Below are positions 8,300-17,690 of a stretch of DNA of 64,000 bases, piece after piece (position 1 is the first letter of the stretch; every line of letters begins with the position of its first letter). This DNA comes from an uncultured Pirellulaceae bacterium (GTDB taxonomy: Bacteria; Planctomycetota; Planctomycetia; Pirellulales; Pirellulaceae). The stretch covers positions 124,001-188,000 of the forward strand of contig CALKCK010000004.1 of the NCBI GenBank assembly GCA_938083195.1. The letters are read 5' to 3'. The notes beneath the pieces are model-generated. The model was not told the origin of the DNA, did no database searches, and saw nothing but the letters and a program-made list of their open reading frames with translations. The position numbers were made by a program, and so were the translations under genes.

Positions 8300-10255
8300 A
8301 TGAATCCACTATCTGAAATACGCGCTCGATTTTCCACGACTCTCTCTGGAATGGTAGAAGATCCCGCTAATTTGCTTTCCATGATTCGCCCCGCTGGCGA
8401 TTCAAAATTTGGGGATTACCAAGCAAATTGTGCAATGCCACTCGGAAAACAATTGAGTAAGTCACCGCGAGAGATTGCGAGTGAAATTTGCGAGAGTGTC
8501 CAATTAGATGGCTTGTGTCAAAAAATTGAGATTGCTGGTCCAGGGTTTATTAACCTGACCATCGATGATGATTGGCTGAAGAACGGATTAACTGCTGCTT
8601 TGGTTAATGAGCGGTTAGGTGTGACTCAAGTCAGCGAACCAAAAACATTCGTGATTGACTACTCATCGCCGAATGTTGCCAAGCCGATGCATGTAGGGCA
8701 TGTCCGATCCACCTTCATTGGCGATGCGATCTCCAAAGTTTTACGATTCGTTGGTCACACGGCTATTTCTGATAATCATCTTGGGGATTGGGGAACTCAA
8801 TTTGGAATGATCATTTATGGGTATAAGCATTTTCTCGAGGAAGGTGCTTATCAACAGGAGCCAGTTGCTGAATTGGGGCGTTTGTACAAATACGTTCGCA
8901 AGTTGATGGATTATCACGCTGCTGTAAAACGCTTGCCGGAATTAGAGGCAGCGCAGGAGGAATTAAAAAGCAAACAAGCTGATCTCGAGTCAACCGATTC
9001 GGAGGGTGATAAAAAAGCGGAAAAGCAACTTAAGAAACAGCTAAGGCAGTTGAGATCAAAAATTGAAGATCAGGCTCAGGCGGTTGTCGAGCTTAAGGCC
9101 AAGATTTCGGAAGTGGATGGCGACGCTGGATTGGCTAGAGATGCTTCCGCACATCCAAATATCACTCTAAATGCCCAGCTTGAAACGGCAGCACTGCATG
9201 AAGGGGATGCAACCAACCAAGGGCTTTGGGAAAAGTTCTTGCCACTTTGTCGGGAGGATATGCAGAAGATCTACGACCGGTTGGATATAGAATTTGACTA
9301 TGAATTAGGTGAGAGCTTCTATCACAATGAGCTGGCTAATGTTGTCAGCGACCTGACGGACAAAGGCTATACGAAAGAGAGTGACGGCGCAATCTGCGTC
9401 TTTCTTGACAACCATAATGCCCCGATGATCATTCAAAAACGGGATGGTGCCTATTTATATTCCACGACAGATTTGGCAACCATCAAATACAGGATGGAAA
9501 AATGGAATGCCGATGCATGTCTATACGTCGTTGACCATCGGCAATCAGAGCATTTTGAAAAACTGTTCGACGTTGCCAGACTCTGGGGATTTGGCGAAGT
9601 TGAATTGGCCCATGTGGCTTTTGGGACGGTCATGGGACCTGATGGAAAGCCTTATAAAACTCGATCTGGAGATACGGTTGGGTTGTCGGGATTGCTGGAT
9701 GAAGCGGAAAGCCGAGCGTTGGAAATTGCGACGAATCAGAATCCAGAGTTGACCGAAGATCGGCACCGTGAAATTGCCAATGTGATTGGGATTGGTGGCT
9801 TAAAATATGCGGATTTATCTCACAATCGCGGTTCCGATTACGAGTTTAGTTATGAGAAAATGCTTGCTCTGCGGGGGAACACGGCGACTTATCTGCAATA
9901 CAGCTATGCGAGAGTGCAGGGGATACTTCGACGCACCGAAGCGGACGTGGAGTCCATTCGCACCAATCCAGGCGAATTTATTTTTGAAAACGCGGTGGAG
10001 CGGCAATTGGGTCTGAAATTGATTCGATTTGGCGAAGCACTCGATGAAGTCTTGGTGGAGTATAAGCCAAATGTTTTGTGCAATTACCTATTCGAGCTAT
10101 CTCAACTGTTTGCACAATTTTTCGACAAATGTTCCGTAAAAGACGCAAATTCAGAAGACTTAAAGAAGAGTCGTTTGCAACTTTGCGATCTGACGGCTCG
10201 CACGATCCGAGGCGGGCTGGAATTGCTCGGAATCGGCGTTCTGGACAAGATGTAG
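8300..10255 (+). CDS. argS: Arginyl-tRNA synthetase
   Basis: This class Ia enzyme charges tRNA-Arg with arginine. The N-terminal additional domain is followed by the SSPNVAKPMHVGH signature (HIGH motif as HVGH, residues 131-134). The equivalent of the KMSKS loop is the degenerate GKPYKTRSG, as is usual in ArgS. The DALR anticodon-binding domain closes the protein with an intact C-terminus. At 651 residues it is longer than the usual 550-590, because residues about 207-290 form a lysine/glutamate/glutamine-rich coiled-coil insertion within the catalytic region. It appears to be a single-gene unit with an ATG start. Confidence 0.97.
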   Translation: MNPLSEIRARFSTTLSGMVEDPANLLSMIRPAGDSKFGDYQANCAMPLGKQLSKSPREIASEICESVQLDGLCQKIEIAGPGFINLTIDDDWLKNGLTAALVNERLGVTQVSEPKTFVIDYSSPNVAKPMHVGHVRSTFIGDAISKVLRFVGHTAISDNHLGDWGTQFGMIIYGYKHFLEEGAYQQEPVAELGRLYKYVRKLMDYHAAVKRLPELEAAQEELKSKQADLESTDSEGDKKAEKQLKKQLRQLRSKIEDQAQAVVELKAKISEVDGDAGLARDASAHPNITLNAQLETAALHEGDATNQGLWEKFLPLCREDMQKIYDRLDIEFDYELGESFYHNELANVVSDLTDKGYTKESDGAICVFLDNHNAPMIIQKRDGAYLYSTTDLATIKYRMEKWNADACLYVVDHRQSEHFEKLFDVARLWGFGEVELAHVAFGTVMGPDGKPYKTRSGDTVGLSGLLDEAESRALEIATNQNPELTEDRHREIANVIGIGGLKYADLSHNRGSDYEFSYEKMLALRGNTATYLQYSYARVQGILRRTEADVESIRTNPGEFIFENAVERQLGLKLIRFGEALDEVLVEYKPNVLCNYLFELSQLFAQFFDKCSVKDANSEDLKKSRLQLCDLTARTIRGGLELLGIGVLDKM

Positions 10256-10395
10256 AATCGTGGTGGTTTCCAAGGTGTGCGATTTTGTAGAGGCAGCCTA
10301 AGAAGGCGGATAGATTTCTTTCACTCTATCTTGGAAAGCTGGTCAAACCGTTTACGATAGTGTTCCATGGTTCAGCCACACACATGGTATAAGCA

Positions 10396-11322
10396 ATGAA
10401 CTTGGAGCAAGAGGCTCTCAGCGTTGCGAATAAGAGAATGGAGTTCACCGTGAAGTCTTCTGTCGGAATCAATGTTGTCGACGAATTTCTTTGTGGCAAC
10501 GCTGTTGACGTTGCACGAGAGCTCCCTGATTCTATTGTCGATACGATTGTCACCAGCCCTCCGTACTATCGACAAAGGGACTACGGATCGGTTGAACAAA
10601 TTGGCCAGGAGATTTCACCTGCAGCGTATGTTGAACGGATGGCCGAGTTGTTTTCGGAATTAAGGCGAGTGGTCAAGCCGACCGGCTCCTTGTGGATGGT
10701 GATCGGTGATAAATATCTCAAAGGTGAATTGCTCGGGATGCCTTGGCGGGTTTGTCTCGCTTTGAAAGAAGTGGGCTGGGTTCTTAGAAGTGATTGTATT
10801 TGGCACAAACCGAATGCGATGCCCTCGAGTGTCAAGACGAGGCCGACGGTTGACCATGAATACATTTTCTTTTTCAGCCACTCGAAAAAGGATTATTTTT
10901 ACGATGCCGATGCGGTGCGTGAGCCACACGTTACTTTTTCAGAGTCTTCAAAAATGAAGGGTGGTCGACGGCATTTTGGTAAACGCGGAGGGACGCCTGA
11001 AAAAGGAAAAAATTCGGGAGATACGAATCTACATGATGGTCGCTGGGATCAGGCATTTCACCCTAAGGGGCGAAACAAGCGAACGGTTTGGTCGATCTCG
11101 CTTTCAAAATTCCGAGATGCGCATTTCGCTGTGTATCCAGAATCGTTGGTTGAGACCTGCCTGAACGCCAGCTGCCCGGCCGATGGGGTCGTTTTGGATC
11201 CCTTTTCTGGCGCCGGAACGACCGCAATGGTGGCGAAGAAGAGCGGTCGAAAATTCATCGCTATTGACTGCGTGCCCGAGTATATCGAAATCGCGAAAAA
11301 GAGAATGGAAACGCAGTCGTAG
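10396..11322 (+). CDS. Site-specific DNA methyltransferase (beta-class, N4-cytosine or N6-adenine)
   Basis: This SAM-dependent DNA methyltransferase has 308 residues. The catalytic motif TSPPYY (about 53-58) precedes the SAM-binding motif DPFSGAGTT (about 268-276), the beta-class order. TSPPY is most often seen in N4-cytosine enzymes, but the modified base is inference. The stretches QRDYGSVEQIG, MPWRV and IWHKPNAMPSS are typical of a family common in phages and as orphan methyltransferases. The variable region between about 185 and 230 is basic and glycine-rich and probably contains the target recognition part. No restriction endonuclease gene flanks it. The start could be the later ATG at 10438. 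Confidence 0.92.
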   Translation: MNLEQEALSVANKRMEFTVKSSVGINVVDEFLCGNAVDVARELPDSIVDTIVTSPPYYRQRDYGSVEQIGQEISPAAYVERMAELFSELRRVVKPTGSLWMVIGDKYLKGELLGMPWRVCLALKEVGWVLRSDCIWHKPNAMPSSVKTRPTVDHEYIFFFSHSKKDYFYDADAVREPHVTFSESSKMKGGRRHFGKRGGTPEKGKNSGDTNLHDGRWDQAFHPKGRNKRTVWSISLSKFRDAHFAVYPESLVETCLNASCPADGVVLDPFSGAGTTAMVAKKSGRKFIAIDCVPEYIEIAKKRMETQS

Positions 11323-11481
11323 GTGATCTTCTTAAACGATTGTTGGAAGGTGGGGGTGGGTCGCTTGAGCCTTCAAGGCAGATAGTCGTCAAGTTATTTG
11401 GGACTGGCATGCCGGGTTGTCTTGGTCGACAATGTTCGTTCGCCCGTCCTTTAGCAAACGCGTTAGATTCTGGAGTGAGTG

Positions 11482-13398
11482 ATGACATTAACGGTTCTTG
11501 ATTACAGTATTATTCTGCTGTATTTCGTCGTGATGCTGGGGATTGGTTTTTGGTATCGCAGTCGTGCCGGAAAGAACATCACCGAGTACTTTATTTCTGG
11601 ACGGTCGTTGCCGTGGTGGATCGCGGGCACCTCGATGGTGGCGACAACGTTTGCCGCGGACACTCCGCTGGCGGTAGTGGGGCTGACGATCCAGGACGGT
11701 ATGGCTGGGAACTGGGTTTGGTGGGCGCTGGCATTGGGGGGAATGGTGACGGTGTTCGTTTACGCCCGATTGTGGCGACGAGCCGGAGTAATGACGGATG
11801 TCGAATTGGTGGAGATTCGGTACGCCGGTAAACCTGCTGCCGCTTTGCGCGGGACTCGAGCTCTGTATGTTGCCCTGATCGTGAACCCAATCATCATTGG
11901 GTGGGTCACCACTGCGATGGTCACGGTGCTGAATGAGACTATTTTGCACGAGGTAGGCCCTAGTTCTATCGAACTAAGTTTGTTCGGTGAGGATGCCTTG
12001 TTGTACCGTCCATGGTTGATCATTTTCTTCACTCTCGTGATGGTAGCGGTTTACGGGATGATGTCAGGCATGTGGGGGGTCGCGATCGCGGATGCGATGC
12101 AGTTTTGTTTTGCGATGTTTGGCTGTACAGCGCTGGCCTATTTAGCGATTGTGGAATGCGGAGGTGCACCTGCATTGGAAGCAAAAGTTATCGAGAATTT
12201 TGGAGACAACGGTTCTGCGGCTTTTGACTTTATTCCAAGTCTGACGGGTGAGAACGCGTGGATGCCGGTCTACGTCTTTTTAATTATGTTGCTGGTACAG
12301 TGGTGGGCAACTTGGTATCCGGGGGCAGAACCTGGGGGTGGCGGTTACATTGTTCAGCGAATGGCTGCCTGCAAGGACGAGCGGCACTCAATGTTAGCAA
12401 CGCTTTGGTATCAGATTGCCCATTATTGTATCCGCCCATGGCCTTGGCTAATTGTTGCTTTCGCAGCGTTGGCTTTGTATCCAGAATTGAGAACAAGTGA
12501 ATTGGCGGACGCCAGTTTCGATTCAGGAGTCGGATTTCCGATGGTGATGCGCGATCTGGGAAAACCTGGACTTAATGGACTTTTGCTGGTTACATTTTTT
12601 GCTGCTTTTATGTCGACCCTGAGTACTCAGATGAATTGGGGCGCGTCTTATTTAGTACGTGATGTCTATCAACGGTTTATGAAACCGAATGCTACCGAGC
12701 GTCAGTTGACTCGGGCTTCCAGGGGGGCATCGCTGATCATTTTGATCGCAGGGGCAATTGCTGCAATTCAAATGGCTAATGTTTCGATTGATGCCGCGTG
12801 GAAGATCTTGTTGGCACTTGGTGCAGGGACGGGTGCTGTTTTCATGTTGCGTTGGTTTTGGTGGCGGATTAACGCTTGGAGTGAAATTTCATCCATGGTG
12901 GGATCACTGGTGTTTTTCCTCTCCTATGAATCAGTGATAACTTCGATGGCAGGTGTTGATGCTTTGCGTGCCGGTGAACTATCTTGGGCCGGTTTTGATC
13001 CAGCGTTATCGGAGGTCAAGATGTTGGCCGTCGCGTTACTGACCATTGTTTTCTGGTTACTTGTTACGTTTTTAACGCGACCGGAAAACCCAGAAACACT
13101 CGACCGATTTTACCGAAAGGTTCGACCTGGCGGGCCGTTTTGGAAGCCGGTGGCAAAACGCAACCAAGATGTAACGCCAGATGATGATGTTGGGCTTTCG
13201 ATTGCCGCGGCCATTTGTGCGACTGGAATTGTCTACACCGTCCTACCGTGCATCGGCAATATTATCTTTCAGCACTATTGGGAGGCGGCTTATTGTGGTG
13301 TCGCCGCAGTTGGATTTACATTGGTGGTTGCATTTTTAGTCCGGAAAATTCTAGTTAAAATCAAAAAGAACGAAGCTTCCAATCAGCTTTCGGATTGA
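11482..13398 (+). CDS. Sodium:solute symporter family (SSF) transporter
   Basis: This integral membrane protein has about 13-14 predicted helices and 638 residues, belonging to the SSS/SSF family that uses the sodium gradient to import sugars, amino acids or similar solutes. The N-terminal YFISGRSLPWW and following TSMVATTFAADTP are the typical TM1-TM2 signature region. I choose the ATG at 11482 because a GGAG lies six bases upstream; the GTG at 11479 would be too close to it. The substrate cannot be deduced. It sits alone between the methyltransferase and a glycosyltransferase. Confidence 0.93.
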   Translation: MTLTVLDYSIILLYFVVMLGIGFWYRSRAGKNITEYFISGRSLPWWIAGTSMVATTFAADTPLAVVGLTIQDGMAGNWVWWALALGGMVTVFVYARLWRRAGVMTDVELVEIRYAGKPAAALRGTRALYVALIVNPIIIGWVTTAMVTVLNETILHEVGPSSIELSLFGEDALLYRPWLIIFFTLVMVAVYGMMSGMWGVAIADAMQFCFAMFGCTALAYLAIVECGGAPALEAKVIENFGDNGSAAFDFIPSLTGENAWMPVYVFLIMLLVQWWATWYPGAEPGGGGYIVQRMAACKDERHSMLATLWYQIAHYCIRPWPWLIVAFAALALYPELRTSELADASFDSGVGFPMVMRDLGKPGLNGLLLVTFFAAFMSTLSTQMNWGASYLVRDVYQRFMKPNATERQLTRASRGASLIILIAGAIAAIQMANVSIDAAWKILLALGAGTGAVFMLRWFWWRINAWSEISSMVGSLVFFLSYESVITSMAGVDALRAGELSWAGFDPALSEVKMLAVALLTIVFWLLVTFLTRPENPETLDRFYRKVRPGGPFWKPVAKRNQDVTPDDDVGLSIAAAICATGIVYTVLPCIGNIIFQHYWEAAYCGVAAVGFTLVVAFLVRKILVKIKKNEASNQLSD

Positions 13399-13506
13399 AT
13401 CGATTCGCGGTAGCCAGCATTTATTCTCGCCCGAGATGGCAGACAGAAGGGTTGATCAATATTGGCCAGTTTTTGCTGTTGGGGTAATATCTTGGTTTGA
13501 CTGCCC

Positions 13507-14580
13507 ATGAAGCACGAGAATGGTATGGAAAACAAACAACCGACTCGAATTTTAATCACCCGATTAAGTCACATCGGGGACTGTATCTTGACGTTGCCTG
13601 TTTTGTCGGCAGTACGAGCTCAATACCCTGAAGCGTTCATCGCTTGGGCAGTTGAGTCTCCTTCCCAAAAGTTATTGCGTCACCATCCCGATCTGGATGA
13701 GATCATCATGATTCCCAAAGGGTGGATGAGCAAGCCAAAATGCTGGTCTCAAGTGGCGAGGAATTTGCGATCATTTAAGTTCGATATTGCGATTGATCCG
13801 CAAGGGATCACCAAGAGTGCACTTCTTGGCTGGATTAGTGGGGCACGAACACGAGTAGGAGGGCGAGGGCGATGGGGACGTGAGTTGTCCCCGGTGCTTA
13901 ATAACTGCCTGGTTGAAACGCAATCCGCTCATGTAGTCGACCGTTCGATGGAGTTGTTAGCAGCAATTGGAGTCCAGGGCGACCACCTGGAGTCGCCTCG
14001 CACAGATTTACCGCTGTGTAAACAGGCTGAAAACACGATAGCCGCCTGGATTTTAAATGCTGATTTGGACGAGCCCTTTGTGGTGATCAATCCTGGCGGG
14101 AGCTGGGCGTCTAAGAGGTGGGAAATGGATCGATATGGTGCGGTTGCAAGTTATTTGAAACGGGAATACCAGATCCAAAGCGTAGTTGTTTGGGCTAGTG
14201 ATGAGGAGCTTGAAATGGCAAACGTAATCCACGCAGTTGACCCAGAAGCGTCCATTATTGCTCCCGCGACGAGTTTGACAGAACTGGCAGCGCTGACGAG
14301 TCGTTCAGCGTTCTTTGTTGGTGGTGATACTGGGCCGTTGCATCTCGCTGTGTCTTCGGGCACACCTTGTGTGGGACTCTATGGCACCACTCGCCCTGAA
14401 GAATCAGGCGCCTATGGATCAGAGCATTTGGCAATTCAGAAGTGGTATCAAGCGGGGAGTTGTCGAGAGAGGCGGTCGGCAGCAAATGACGCGATGCGTG
14501 ACATCGACTCGTCCGATGTCATGGAAGCCTGCGACGCGATGATTTTGCAGCTTGGTTTAAAGCGTCGGTCGGTGGCGTAG
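13507..14580 (+). CDS. Glycosyltransferase family 9 (heptosyltransferase-like)
   Basis: This GT-B enzyme of 357 residues is related to ADP-heptose:LPS heptosyltransferases, which build the inner core of lipopolysaccharide on the cytoplasmic face of the membrane. The N-terminal RLSHIGDCILTLPVL is the family hallmark, and the C-terminal GGDTGPLHLA followed by GLYGTTRPE is the donor-binding segment. A second ATG eight codons in (MENKQPTRIL) is an equally good start. It ends nine bases before the convergent EEP-family gene, and the DUF4254 gene that often accompanies such transferases follows that one. Confidence 0.92.
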   Translation: MKHENGMENKQPTRILITRLSHIGDCILTLPVLSAVRAQYPEAFIAWAVESPSQKLLRHHPDLDEIIMIPKGWMSKPKCWSQVARNLRSFKFDIAIDPQGITKSALLGWISGARTRVGGRGRWGRELSPVLNNCLVETQSAHVVDRSMELLAAIGVQGDHLESPRTDLPLCKQAENTIAAWILNADLDEPFVVINPGGSWASKRWEMDRYGAVASYLKREYQIQSVVVWASDEELEMANVIHAVDPEASIIAPATSLTELAALTSRSAFFVGGDTGPLHLAVSSGTPCVGLYGTTRPEESGAYGSEHLAIQKWYQAGSCRERRSAANDAMRDIDSSDVMEACDAMILQLGLKRRSVA

Positions 14581-14589
14581 ATCTTTCAT

Positions 14590-15582
14590 CTAATTTGGAT
14601 CCGTCGAGATCTCCAAGATGATTGGCAGGTGGTCAGAGCCGGTTGCCCCCCCCACAAATCGATCGTGGACGCAGACATCAGGGGAAACGAACGCATGGTC
14701 GATTGGTATTCGAAGGAACGGCGATTGTGTGGGCCACGTCGCTTGATTCCCGAAGCCACGGCGGCTGTCCCCAAGTCCTGTCGTTGCTTGGAAATCTTTT
14801 AGAAATGGCGACCACGGGGTGCAATTGAAATCGCCCACCACGACTGTTGGGATCTCAGAGTTGCCAAGCAGCTGCGCGACTTTCCTAAATTGCTGATTTC
14901 TAAAAGAGAGCCGGGCTTTGGAAGTTGGGGAATAGGCGTGAACTGCTGCGAGCCGTATCGATTGTTCGTCGAATGACACGACTGCAGACAAAAATGGATT
15001 GTCGATGTTGATCGCTGGCAGCTTGTATATTTGAATGTCGGAAAGAGGATATTTGCTAAAGATGGCAACCCCGAAACCATGCTGACGTGGTTCGCAGGCG
15101 ACATAGGGATAGGTTTGCCTTAGCTCTATCAGTTCATTATCCCATTTTCTTGAATATTCTAAAATCGTTACGACATCGGGAGTGTGCTTAACGATTTCGC
15201 CGATGACTGATTGGTAATTGCGATTGGTAACCAGAACGTTGAACGACATTATTTTGAGCGTTCGCGATGCGGTCGTTGGTTGCGCAGTCGGGTAGTACAT
15301 TGACAAGGTACCAGAGGTTGCAATCAATGCCAGAGATGCCAGCAGAACCGCAAGTCTGTATCGTCTGACCATCACTGAAGTAATGCCGATTGCAACAAGT
15401 GCCAACATGATTTGAAATCGGAAATGGCACGCAAGTTCTGCCAGAAAAAAATATCTTCCGGTAAACGTAAACAAAAATACTCCCGCCGTGAGCAGACCCA
15501 AGACGAGAGTGGCTTTTGAAATGAGCGACTGCGAAAAAGAAATTATTCCCGATCGTTTTGCTTTAGCAACTTGTTCGTTCAT
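14590..15582 (-). CDS. Endonuclease/exonuclease/phosphatase-family protein with N-terminal membrane anchor
   Basis: Three hydrophobic helices (about residues 17-105) are followed by an EEP (DNase I-like) catalytic domain. The metal and catalytic motifs are visible: MSFNV, ILEYSRK, VVGDFNCTPWS and GSDHLPI. Proteins of this build (about 330 residues) are thought to place a phosphodiesterase or phosphatase domain outside the membrane; lipid or sugar phosphates are plausible substrates, but this is inference. It is followed upstream on the same strand by the DUF4254 gene (12 bp apart), so the two probably form one transcript convergent with the glycosyltransferase. Confidence 0.9.
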   Translation of the reverse strand: MNEQVAKAKRSGIISFSQSLISKATLVLGLLTAGVFLFTFTGRYFFLAELACHFRFQIMLALVAIGITSVMVRRYRLAVLLASLALIATSGTLSMYYPTAQPTTASRTLKIMSFNVLVTNRNYQSVIGEIVKHTPDVVTILEYSRKWDNELIELRQTYPYVACEPRQHGFGVAIFSKYPLSDIQIYKLPAINIDNPFLSAVVSFDEQSIRLAAVHAYSPTSKARLSFRNQQFRKVAQLLGNSEIPTVVVGDFNCTPWSPFLKDFQATTGLGDSRRGFGNQATWPTQSPFLRIPIDHAFVSPDVCVHDRFVGGATGSDHLPIILEISTDPN

Positions 15583-15594
15583 TGAGGCAATTCA

Positions 15595-16260
15595 CTAGGG
15601 CGCCGTTGCGGATTCGTTTGTTCTTTTCATGTCAGCGTGGGGTTCCGCCGGACTCATCGAAGCAGGTTGGTACAAATAAGGATTCAATGTTGGGTCATTG
15701 TACATTTTGAATTGTCGATACGTTCGATGTCGTTTTTTACCAGAGAGAATGTCATCTATTAATTGTCCAAGGGACTGGGACAAATCATCCTGTTGTAAGC
15801 GGCAGACGGCAATCTTTTTTCTTACTGACTCAAAGTGCTCCTCCGAGACATCATCACGTTCTAATTGTTCTTGGAGGTGGTAGAGTCGCAATGCCAAAAT
15901 CGATAATCGATCTATCGTGCAACCAGGCGTCTCGGTATTCATTGGAGCTGCTGGATCGATTTCCGTTTCGGATGAATCAACCATCAAGGCAATCTGGTCA
16001 TCAATTTTTTCAATCCAGTCATTTCGCTGCTGATTGTATCCGTCGATTGATCGCTTGACGCGAGCAATTTCAGCATCGGTAACATCTCTTGAACGGGCGA
16101 TGTCTTCTTCATGCCACAAAAGATAATTAAAGCTATGTTGCTCGCAGACGAGCTTTAGGAATCCCTCATAATTATTGTCAACCGGCAGTTTGTGCCAACG
16201 GTCGACTGTTAATGTTTGAAGGTCGGTGATTTCTTTAATGTCGATCATAGTTCCATCCAT
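15595..16260 (-). CDS. DUF4254 domain protein
   Basis: This 221-residue soluble helical protein matches DUF4254 by its N-terminal VDRWH..., the HSFNYLLWHEEDIAR stretch, the QQRNDWIEKID segment and TPGCTIDRLSILALRLYH. Members occur mainly in Bacteroidetes and planctomycetes and are commonly near heptosyltransferase-type genes, so a role in envelope glycan synthesis is likely but the activity is unknown. It lies 12 bp upstream of the EEP gene on the same strand. The start may be four codons later (ATG at 16248). The last 25 residues are Pro/Ala-rich and probably disordered. Confidence 0.88.
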   Translation of the reverse strand: MDGTMIDIKEITDLQTLTVDRWHKLPVDNNYEGFLKLVCEQHSFNYLLWHEEDIARSRDVTDAEIARVKRSIDGYNQQRNDWIEKIDDQIALMVDSSETEIDPAAPMNTETPGCTIDRLSILALRLYHLQEQLERDDVSEEHFESVRKKIAVCRLQQDDLSQSLGQLIDDILSGKKRHRTYRQFKMYNDPTLNPYLYQPASMSPAEPHADMKRTNESATAP

Positions 16261-16558
16261 TGTTTACTATCGAATCGTCTTGGCGGCACCTTACGAATGC
16301 AGCCTCGTATTTGATGACTCTCTTAGACGTCGAATTCTACGATTATTCGAGAAAATCAACCATGCCGATTTAAGCCAGTCATGTTCGCTCTCTGTGCTCG
16401 TTCGAGTGGAAATTCGTTAAAATAATTTGGATTCGAGGGTCGCTAAGACCGGAATGAGCGTTGGATTGATGATCCGACTTGCGTATGATGAACCTGGAAG
16501 CGTTTGAAGATGCAGGGCTCGCATCTATCGTTCGCTAGCAATCAAAAGGTGGACTGGA

Positions 16559-17665
16559 ATGCGTGTTGGCCAACCGAATTACTCAATCACAATAAATTCC
16601 TTTCCAGTTTCTCTCTTGGTTTTCTTTCTGGTTAGCTCTCTAAGTTTTGTTGATGGGGCGTTTGCGATTGTGACCTCACTGCAAGATACCGATAGCTTCG
16701 GAGCGGCTACGATTGTGAAGGGGAGTCGATTGCCCCAACAAGATTCGAGCCAATTAAAGCCTCCCATACGCTTGGTTTCAAAAGATCAGAGATCTGAATT
16801 TGATGGGAAAAGGTCATTCGGCTACCTTGCCGACGTTTGTAAAATTGGCCCTCGCCCTAGTGCATCCAAGGGGATGGAAAAGCAAAAGAAATACATTCAA
16901 ACTCATTTCGAGTCGATTGGTGGCCAGTTCTTTCAACAGGAGTTTATTGCGCAAAGTCCTTATTCTGGAAAGAACGTAAAATTACACAATTTGCTGATCC
17001 GATGGCATCCAGAAAGGACGCGAAGAATCTTAATCTGTTGTCATCACGACACGCGGCCATTTGCTGATGCTGATAAACGTAATCCTCGCGCGAAATTTAT
17101 CGGGGCGAACGATGGAGGAAGCGGTGTCGCCTTACTTTGTGAATTGGGGCATCACATCGAATCACTTGACGGCGTTTATGGGATTGATTTTGTGTTTTTT
17201 GACGGTGAAGAGTTTGTCATCCAGCGTCCTCGTGACCGAATGTTTTTGGGTTCGACGTTTTTTGCTGAACAGTATTCGAGGGGGATTCCAAAATGGCGTT
17301 ATGAGTGCGCAGTGTTAGTCGATATGGTGGCTGATAAAGATCTCCAACTCCCTTTGGAGGGTAACAGTCTGCATTTCGCGCGCGGGCTGACGGAGGAAAT
17401 CTGGGATGTTGCCCGTGAAATTGGTGTGAAGGAATTTGTGCCTGAAGAATTTAAGTTCATTCGCGATGACCACCTGCCATTGAACGAAATCGCAAAAATA
17501 CCGACTTGTGATATTATTGATTTTAATTTCCCTAACCCAGTGGCGGGAAATATATACTGGCACACTCGCGAGGATAAATTAGAAAATTGTTCTGCTGAGT
17601 CGTTAGGAAAAGTCGGGGCTGTCGTGTTAGCCTGGCTTCAAAAAAGACAGCGAGCTAAAAAATAA
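16559..17665 (+). CDS. M28-family / glutaminyl-peptide cyclotransferase-like protein
   Basis: This secreted protein of 368 residues has an N-terminal hydrophobic segment (about 14-36), likely a signal peptide or anchor. The zinc-site pattern is clear: CCHHDTRP, GANDGGSG, FFDGEEF, a later aspartate in RDDHLP and the histidine in WHTREDK. The sequence around these (GPRPSASKGMEKQKKYI, PVAGNIYWHT) is closer to glutaminyl cyclases than to M28 aminopeptidases, so the reaction may be conversion of N-terminal glutamine to pyroglutamate; peptidase activity remains possible. An AAGGTGG lies ten bases before the ATG. Confidence 0.88.
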   Translation: MRVGQPNYSITINSFPVSLLVFFLVSSLSFVDGAFAIVTSLQDTDSFGAATIVKGSRLPQQDSSQLKPPIRLVSKDQRSEFDGKRSFGYLADVCKIGPRPSASKGMEKQKKYIQTHFESIGGQFFQQEFIAQSPYSGKNVKLHNLLIRWHPERTRRILICCHHDTRPFADADKRNPRAKFIGANDGGSGVALLCELGHHIESLDGVYGIDFVFFDGEEFVIQRPRDRMFLGSTFFAEQYSRGIPKWRYECAVLVDMVADKDLQLPLEGNSLHFARGLTEEIWDVAREIGVKEFVPEEFKFIRDDHLPLNEIAKIPTCDIIDFNFPNPVAGNIYWHTREDKLENCSAESLGKVGAVVLAWLQKRQRAKK

Positions 17666-17690
17666 GTAATCTTCGGCCAATTTTGTTTCG

